35,204 nt of DNA, from assembly GCA_934661765.1 (NCBI GenBank), contig CAKUJT010000015.1, forward strand, positions 1 through 35,204. The letters are read 5' to 3'. The position numbers were made by a program, and so were the translations under genes. The notes beneath the pieces are model-generated. The model saw only the letters and a program-made list of their open reading frames with translations, was not told the origin of the DNA and searched no databases. Each line of letters opens with the position of its first letter. Position 1 is the first letter of the stretch. Of the stretch, positions 28,487 to 35,204 are shown in pieces. Source of the stretch: an uncultured Senegalimassilia sp. GTDB taxonomy: Bacteria > Actinomycetota > Coriobacteriia > Coriobacteriales > Eggerthellaceae.

Positions 28487-29812
28487 TTAACGGCTGACGC
28501 GCTCGGCTTTCCCGTAGCGCTCGGATTCTGGCTTGGCCGCCTGCGCGACGCGCACATCGTCGGCCAGCACGTGGTTCGGGCGCAGCTCCAGCAGCGGCTT
28601 CAGCACGAAGTCGCGCTCGAGGATGCGCGGATGCGGCAACGTGAGCACGTCGTTGTCCGTGACGTAGAGCTGGTAGTCCAGGATGTCCAGGTCGCACGTG
28701 CGCGGGCCGTTCTCGATCTCGCGGACGCGGCCCAGGCTGTTCTCGATGGCGTGCAGATACCCCAGCAGCTCCTTCGGCGCGATGCCCGTGCGCAGCAGCA
28801 CCACGGCGTTGACGAACGTATCCTGGTCCTCGTAGTACGCAGGCTCGCTCTCGTAGAAGCTGGAGATGTCGATGATCTGCGAATCGGGAAGGCTGCACAG
28901 CTCGGTGATGGCCTGGTTGAGCATGGCGATCTTGCCCTCAAGCTCCTCGCCGGGCTCTGCCACCAACGGCACGTTGCAACCCAGACCCAAGAACGCGTAC
29001 GGGCGCATGTCGGACAGCGCCTTCACGGTTTCCGCCACGTTGTGCGCACGCACAACGCCCGCACCCAGCTCGCACGCCATAAGCGCCTCGGTGGCGCTCA
29101 CATGGTCGCGCTCGACCGGGTCGTCGATACCGTAGGCGAAGCCCAGATAGCTTTTGCGGGAAACGGCAACCATGACCGGGTAGCCCAAGCGCGCAAACTC
29201 CTGGAAGTTGCGTACGAGCTCGAGGGTCTGCGAAGCCGTCTTGCCGAAGCCCGGGCCCGGATCGACGCAGATGCGCTCAGGCGCCACGCCGGCAGCCTCG
29301 AGCATGGCCGCCTGGTCGCGCAGATAATCACGCACCTCGGCGACCACGTCGTCGTACTGCGGGTTCTGTTGCATGGTGCCCGGCTCGCCCTTCATGTGCA
29401 TGACCACCACGCCGCAATCGCTTTCGGCAGCAACCTGCACCATGGCCGGATCGCGGAAGCCCGACACGTCGTTGATGATGGCGGCGCCGGCTTCCACGCA
29501 CGCCTTCGCCACAGCGGCATGACGGGTGTCCACGCTCACGCAGACGCCCTGCTCAGCAAGGGCGCGCACCACGGGAAGCACGCGGGCCGTCTCCTCCTCG
29601 ACGCTCACCTCGGCAGACCCGGGGCGCGTGGACTCACCGCCCACGTCGATCATGTGCGCACCCTCGTCGAGCATCTGCTGCGCCCAGGCCAGCGCCGCCT
29701 CGGGCGTATTGTGCGTGCCGCCGTCGCTGAAGCTGTCGGGCGTGACGTTGAGGATGCCCATGATCACCGGTTTGCGCGTATCGAACTCGAACGAGCCGCA
29801 TTTCCACATCAT
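28487..29812 (-). CDS. folP: Dihydropteroate synthase-HPPK fusion (FolP-FolK)
   Basis: A 441-aa two-enzyme folate protein. Residues 15-270 are dihydropteroate synthase: Ile-Leu-Asn-Val-Thr-Pro-Asp-Ser-Phe-Ser-Asp-Gly-Gly at 20-32, Asp-Val-Gly-Gly-Glu-Ser-Thr-Arg-Pro-Gly at 56-65, and Asp-Pro-Gly-Pro-Gly-Phe-Gly-Lys. From about 285 it is hydroxymethyl-dihydropterin pyrophosphokinase: Leu-Gly-Leu-Gly-Cys-Asn, Phe-Tyr-Glu-Ser-Glu-Pro and Gly-Pro-Arg-Thr-Cys-Asp-Leu-Asp-Ile-Leu. The two catalyse consecutive steps to dihydropteroate, but in the reverse of the reaction order along the chain. AAAGG precedes the ATG at 29812. It lies downstream of ftsH and upstream of birA on the same strand. Its product supplies THF for the fhs-fchA-folD enzymes. 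Confidence 0.93.
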   Translation of the reverse strand: MMWKCGSFEFDTRKPVIMGILNVTPDSFSDGGTHNTPEAALAWAQQMLDEGAHMIDVGGESTRPGSAEVSVEEETARVLPVVRALAEQGVCVSVDTRHAAVAKACVEAGAAIINDVSGFRDPAMVQVAAESDCGVVVMHMKGEPGTMQQNPQYDDVVAEVRDYLRDQAAMLEAAGVAPERICVDPGPGFGKTASQTLELVRNFQEFARLGYPVMVAVSRKSYLGFAYGIDDPVERDHVSATEALMACELGAGVVRAHNVAETVKALSDMRPYAFLGLGCNVPLVAEPGEELEGKIAMLNQAITELCSLPDSQIIDISSFYESEPAYYEDQDTFVNAVVLLRTGIAPKELLGYLHAIENSLGRVREIENGPRTCDLDILDYQLYVTDNDVLTLPHPRILERDFVLKPLLELRPNHVLADDVRVAQAAKPESERYGKAERVSR

Positions 29813-29828
29813 GCTGAATGCCTTTCTT

Positions 29829-29862
29829 TCAAAAGAAGGCGAGCCTGACGGCCCGCCTTCTT
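29829..29862 (-). terminator. ftsH terminator
   Basis: An 8-bp stem (29833-29840 with 29855-29862) followed by TTTT on the minus strand, between ftsH and folP-folK. Confidence 0.75.
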
Positions 29863-29977
29863 GCTATACCTTGACGTTTTCTCATCGTGCCCGCCGCACC
29901 AGGCCGAAAAGCCCAGCGCATCGTGCGCGAACGATCCCGCCGCCCACCGCGAAGGTGCGGCGCGGCACCACGCCGGC

Positions 29978-32206
<2,229 letters not shown>

Positions 32207-32219
32207 AGGCCTTGCTTTC

Positions 32220-32762
32220 CTAGTTGTAGAGCTCGGGCTTCAGGACGCCGATGTACGGCAGGTTGCGGTAGCGCTCCGCGTAGTCCAGGCCGTAGCCCAC
32301 GATGAACTCGTCGGGGCACTCGAAGCCCACGTATGCGCAGTCGATCTTGGCCTGCGCGCGGGTTTTCTTGCGCAGCAGCGTGGCGACCTCGATGGACTTC
32401 GGGTTGCGCGCCTTCAGCGTTTTCAGCAGGTAAGTGAGCGTGAGGCCGGAGTCCAGGACGTCCTCGGCGATGACCACGTTGCGGCCCTCGATCTGGGAGG
32501 ACAGGTCCTTCAAGATGCGGACCACGCCGGAGCTTTTCACGCCATTGCCGTAGGACGAGACGGCCATGTAGTCCATCTCGCACGGCAGCTGGATCTGACG
32601 TGCCAGGTCGGCCATGAAGATGGCCGCGCCGCGCAGGACGGAGATGAGGATGACGCCGTCGGGGTCGTCCTTGTAGTCCTGCGTGATGCCCGCGCCGATC
32701 TCGGCGACGCGCTGCTTGATTTCATCCTCGGTGAACAGGATGCGATCGATGTTTTCGTGCAC
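32220..32762 (-). CDS. hpt: Hypoxanthine phosphoribosyltransferase
   Basis: A 180-aa purine salvage enzyme that converts hypoxanthine or guanine with PRPP to IMP or GMP. The PRPP loop is Val-Val-Ile-Ala-Glu-Asp-Val-Leu-Asp-Ser-Gly-Leu-Thr near 95-107, with Val-Leu-Arg-Gly-Ala earlier and the C-terminal Phe-Ile-Val-Gly-Tyr-Gly-Leu-Asp-Tyr signature. The usual Val before Glu-Asp is Ala here, a mild change. The start is a GTG at 32762 with AGAGG eight bases upstream. It sits between maf/tilS and ftsH, the conserved tilS-hpt-ftsH neighbourhood, here with maf and a 292-base gap inserted. Confidence 0.94.
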   Translation of the reverse strand: MHENIDRILFTEDEIKQRVAEIGAGITQDYKDDPDGVILISVLRGAAIFMADLARQIQLPCEMDYMAVSSYGNGVKSSGVVRILKDLSSQIEGRNVVIAEDVLDSGLTLTYLLKTLKARNPKSIEVATLLRKKTRAQAKIDCAYVGFECPDEFIVGYGLDYAERYRNLPYIGVLKPELYN

Positions 32763-32992
32763 GATGATTACCTCTTCGATGCATTTCGCCTGAAGAGCGC
32801 CCTAAGCGCCCTTATATGAACGAGCACAAGTGTACCATTCGGCCCGACCGGGCACATGACAATACCGTAACGCCACACAAATATGAGCGCCTGTGGACCT
32901 GCCGAAACCGCCGGAAGCGGGCGTGCCGCGCGCACCCGCTGCACGGGCCGGCGAACGATGCCGCGCCGAGCGCAAGCGGCCCGAAACGCGAA

Positions 32993-33014
32993 CCGGGGCG
33001 CCGCAGCGCCCCGG
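32993..33014 (-). terminator. Hairpin downstream of maf
   Basis: A perfect 9-bp GC stem (32993-33001 with 33006-33014) and 4-base loop, about 40 bases past the maf stop, without a U tract. Confidence 0.5.
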
Positions 33015-33054
33015 GATGCCGATGGCCCGCCACCCGCAAGAGCGGCAGGACCGG

Positions 33055-33750
33055 TTACTTCAGATCGGGAAACTCCTTGAGCAGGCGCGTCACCGGAAGG
33101 CCGATGACGGTATCCAGGTCGCCCTCCACATGCTTGATGAGCTTGGCGCCGTTGCCCTGGGCGGCGTATGCGCCCGCCTTGTCGAACGATTCGCCGCACT
33201 TCAGGTACTCGGCCAGCTGCTCATCGGTCTGCGGATGGAACGTGACCGCCGCGCGGTCCACGAACGTGCGGAAGCCCAGCGACACGTCCTCGGCGTTGGG
33301 TGCGGACACCAGCCACACCGACACGCCGGTGAGCACCTCGTGCGTGTTGCCCTGCAGGCGGCGCAGCATGCGCTTGGCATCGGAGATGCTAGCAGGCTTG
33401 CCGAAGATCTCGCCGTCGCACACCACCATAGTGTCGGCGCCGATGATGGCCGCCATACCCGTGTAGCCCTCGCCGAGCACCTCCTGCACCACGGCGCCGG
33501 CCTTGCGCTCCGCCAGCTTCTTCACGGCCTCGGGCGGGTTGGCCTCCAGGTCGGGCTCCAGCGACTCGTCCACCTCGGACACGCGGATGGTGAAGCTCAC
33601 GCCCTCGCGCTCCAGAAGCTCCTTGCGGCGCGGGCTGCCGCTGGCAAGGATCACGTCGACGGTCATCGGCTGCTCAGCGGCCTGCTCCTGCTCGGCTGCG
33701 GCCTGTTCGTTCTCCTGCGCCGCATCTTGCGGCATGGGCTGTTCGCTCAT
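33055..33750 (-). CDS. maf: Maf-family nucleotide pyrophosphatase
   Basis: A 231-aa protein. The Maf core begins near residue 30 with Val-Ile-Leu-Ala-Ser-Gly-Ser-Pro-Arg-Arg-Lys-Glu-Leu-Leu. It continues with Arg-Val-Ser-Glu-Val-Asp-Glu-Ser, Ile-Ile-Gly-Ala-Asp-Thr-Met-Val and Ser-Phe-Asp-Lys-Ala-Gly-Ala-Tyr-Ala-Ala-Gln-Gly. Maf enzymes hydrolyse non-canonical or canonical dTTP/UTP-like nucleotides and are linked to control of septation. A 28-residue Glu/Gln/Ala tail precedes the core and is unusual. The ATG at 33750 has GGAG seven bases upstream and overlaps the tilS stop codon (ATGA), so translation is coupled. A start at residue 29 would give a standard-length Maf. Confidence 0.92.
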   Translation of the reverse strand: MSEQPMPQDAAQENEQAAAEQEQAAEQPMTVDVILASGSPRRKELLEREGVSFTIRVSEVDESLEPDLEANPPEAVKKLAERKAGAVVQEVLGEGYTGMAAIIGADTMVVCDGEIFGKPASISDAKRMLRRLQGNTHEVLTGVSVWLVSAPNAEDVSLGFRTFVDRAAVTFHPQTDEQLAEYLKCGESFDKAGAYAAQGNGAKLIKHVEGDLDTVIGLPVTRLLKEFPDLK

Positions 33751-34946
33751 TTCCTTCTCCTTGCTCTGAATGCGGCCATGGGCTCGAGCCTCACGCCGCG
33801 CTTGTTCGCGCTGATTGCCAGGTTGCCCTGGATGTTGGCCACATACCCGCCACGCGGGGCGGCCTGCGGGGTGCCGGGCGCGTCCCACGCCGCCAGCACC
33901 GCATCGATCGATGCCGTCTCGACGCGTGCGTCGGGGCCCAGCATGACCTGCAGCACCTGCACGGCCGCGCGACGCTGCAGCGGCACGGGTTGGGTGCCCA
34001 GCTCGGGGGCGAGCACGCCGCCCTCCTCGTACGCCGGCGGTCGGTCGGGTAGCGCCTCGATCCATGCCATGTGGCGTTTCACCAGGTCGGATGCCATCTC
34101 CTCCAGCATATCGTCCTCGTCGGCGATCAGGTTCATGGTGCGCCCGAGCACGTCGAGCAGCTGCGGGCTGCGCTCCTTCACGTGCGGGACGACCTCGTGG
34201 CGCACGTAGGCGCGGAAGCGGTCGGTGTGCGCGTTGGTGGCGTCTTCGCGCCACAGGCAGCCTTCGGCGTCGCATGCGCACGGCAGGCCCTCGCGCTCGC
34301 GCTGCTGCACGTAGTCGCGCAGGTCCTGGCGGCCAAGGTCGAGCAGCGGGCGGACGACGGGACCGTTGGCGTACTTCATGGCGCGGAAACCGCCCGGCCC
34401 GGTGCCCACCATGGAGCGCATGTAGAAGTTCTCCACGCGGTCGTCGGCGGTGTGGGCGGTGAAGATGCGACCCTCGGACAGAGGCGCGGCCGCGTGGCGG
34501 CACAGGCTTGCGAGCGCCTCGTTGGCAGCGAGGTAGCGCTCGCGGCGGGCGACGGCCTCCACGTTGCCGCCCTCGCGCTGCGCCTGGCCGGCGACGTCGA
34601 TCTGGCAGCTGAACAGGGGGATTCCCAGCAACTCCGCCAACTGCGCCGTGAAGGCCTCGTCCTGATCGGCGGCGCCGGGACGCAGCCGATGGTTCACGTG
34701 CAGCATGGCGATGGGCCCGATGGCCCCTTCATCGGCCAGTTGCCGCGCAACGTACGCCAACGCCGTGGAGTCCGAACCGCCCGACACCATGAGCAGCACG
34801 GGCGTCTCGGCGTTCGCAAGCCCGCGCTGCTCGATGCAGCGCCGCGCCGCCGCGAGCACGTCCTTGGGACGCGCGGCCGCATCGGCGCCGACCCCGGCAT
34901 CGCCTGCCGCGGCGCGCTCGTTCCCCGTTCGCTGTTGCTCTGCCAT
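33747..34946 (-). CDS. tilS: tRNA(Ile)-lysidine synthetase
   Basis: A 399-aa ATP-pyrophosphatase-family enzyme that turns C34 of the AUA-reading tRNA-Ile into lysidine. The PP-loop Ser-Gly-Gly-Ser-Asp-Ser lies at 55-60, followed by His-Val-Asn-His-Arg-Leu-Arg, Gly-Asn-Val-Glu-Ala-Val-Ala-Arg-Arg-Glu-Arg-Tyr and His-Thr-Ala-Asp-Asp, all typical of TilS. The first 25 residues are an Ala/Gly-rich extension. The ATG at 34946 follows a GGTAGGG-AAGG purine stretch. It is the second gene of the run beginning with rlmD; its stop overlaps maf by four bases. Confidence 0.93.
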   Translation of the reverse strand: MAEQQRTGNERAAAGDAGVGADAAARPKDVLAAARRCIEQRGLANAETPVLLMVSGGSDSTALAYVARQLADEGAIGPIAMLHVNHRLRPGAADQDEAFTAQLAELLGIPLFSCQIDVAGQAQREGGNVEAVARRERYLAANEALASLCRHAAAPLSEGRIFTAHTADDRVENFYMRSMVGTGPGGFRAMKYANGPVVRPLLDLGRQDLRDYVQQREREGLPCACDAEGCLWREDATNAHTDRFRAYVRHEVVPHVKERSPQLLDVLGRTMNLIADEDDMLEEMASDLVKRHMAWIEALPDRPPAYEEGGVLAPELGTQPVPLQRRAAVQVLQVMLGPDARVETASIDAVLAAWDAPGTPQAAPRGGYVANIQGNLAISANKRGVRLEPMAAFRARRRK

Positions 34947-34976
34947 TTCCTTCCCTACCTATATATATGGTTGCTG

Positions 34977-35204
34977 CTACATGCGCTCGATGAGCGCGAT
35001 GGTCTCGATGTGGTCGGTGTGCGGGAACATGTCCACGGGCTGCACCGTTCGCACGCCGTAGCCGAATTGCTTGAGAAAGCCCAGGTCACGGACCTGTGTT
35101 TCCGGATTGCACGAAATGTAGACGATGCGCTCGGGCGCCAGCTGCACCGCTGCGCGCAAAAACTCCTCGGTGGAGCCGGCGCGCGGCGGGTCCATGAGCA
35201 GCAC
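34977..35204 (-). CDS. rlmD: RlmD/RumA-type 23S rRNA (uracil-C5)-methyltransferase, C-terminal end (partial)
   Basis: The window edge cuts this gene; only the last 75 codons are seen. They hold Asp-Pro-Pro-Arg-Ala-Gly and Ile-Ser-Cys-Asn-Pro-Glu-Thr, the second including the catalytic Cys of the TrmA/RlmD family, and end with Val-Asp-Met-Phe-Pro-His-Thr-Asp-His-Ile-Glu-Thr, the conserved closing motif. It would methylate a uracil at C5 in 23S rRNA (RlmCD/RlmD-like) using SAM. Whether the N-terminal TRAM and iron-sulfur cysteines are present cannot be seen. tilS begins 30 bases after its stop. Confidence 0.88.
   Translation of the reverse strand: MLLMDPPRAGSTEEFLRAAVQLAPERIVYISCNPETQVRDLGFLKQFGYGVRTVQPVDMFPHTDHIETIALIERM

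Overview
The window is about 35 kb of GC-rich bacterial chromosome, almost all of it coding and mostly on the minus strand. The gene set points to an anaerobic actinobacterium of the Eggerthellaceae (Eggerthella/Gordonibacter/Adlercreutzia type). It has a Tat-exported flavoprotein reductase paired with a multihaem NapC/NrfH-like cytochrome (the layout of the Eggerthella cgr1-cgr2 pair), a membrane-fused LuxR regulator, menaquinone methylation (MenG), and the fhs-fchA-folD one-carbon branch. The genus cannot be fixed from this sequence alone. I see no phage, insertion sequence, tRNA, rRNA or CRISPR.

Layout. 1-71: end of a rubrerythrin-like gene. 123-2170 (-): phosphodiesterase and a LuxR-type regulator with a 12-TM sensor half. 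2335-4678 (-): multihaem cytochrome plus flavoprotein reductase operon. 5048-5746 (-): Hsp20 under a perfect CIRCE operator. 5929-6240 (+): an unannotated stretch that reads as a PhoB/PhoP-like response-regulator box, a promoter and a roughly 250-nt structured RNA of seven successive hairpins. 6410-7114 (+): NUDIX hydrolase. 7212-7511 (-): TrpR-like YerC/YecD regulator. 7778-11549 (-): VTC-domain protein, DUF4956 membrane protein and beta-helix carbohydrate-binding lipoprotein, one overlapping operon whose promoter carries the same 11-bp repeats as the RNA promoter. 11710-12453 (-): menG. 12741-16031 (-): tsaE and a fused tsaB-rimI-tsaD. 16315-19722 (-): fhs, fchA and folD. 19981-20799 (-): coaX. 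21258-23014 (+): two-component system. 23339-24451 (+): fabH-like synthase. 24760-25353 (-): bioY. 25551-27074 (-): MATE exporter. 27367-35204 (-): housekeeping series rlmD (partial), tilS, maf, hpt, ftsH, folP-folK fusion and birA.

How it fits together. The fhs-fchA-folD operon interconverts formate and methylene-tetrahydrofolate. FolD appears to lack the cyclohydrolase residues, which would explain the separate FchA. BioY and BirA import and attach biotin. TsaB/D/E make the t6A tRNA modification and TilS makes lysidine. The strongest candidate for something undescribed is the RNA at about 5990-6240. Its seven stems differ in sequence, yet every apex carries a TCCC core. Its promoter shares repeat sequence and repeat-to--10 spacing with the VTC operon promoter, which suggests one response regulator controls both, possibly in phosphate stress.
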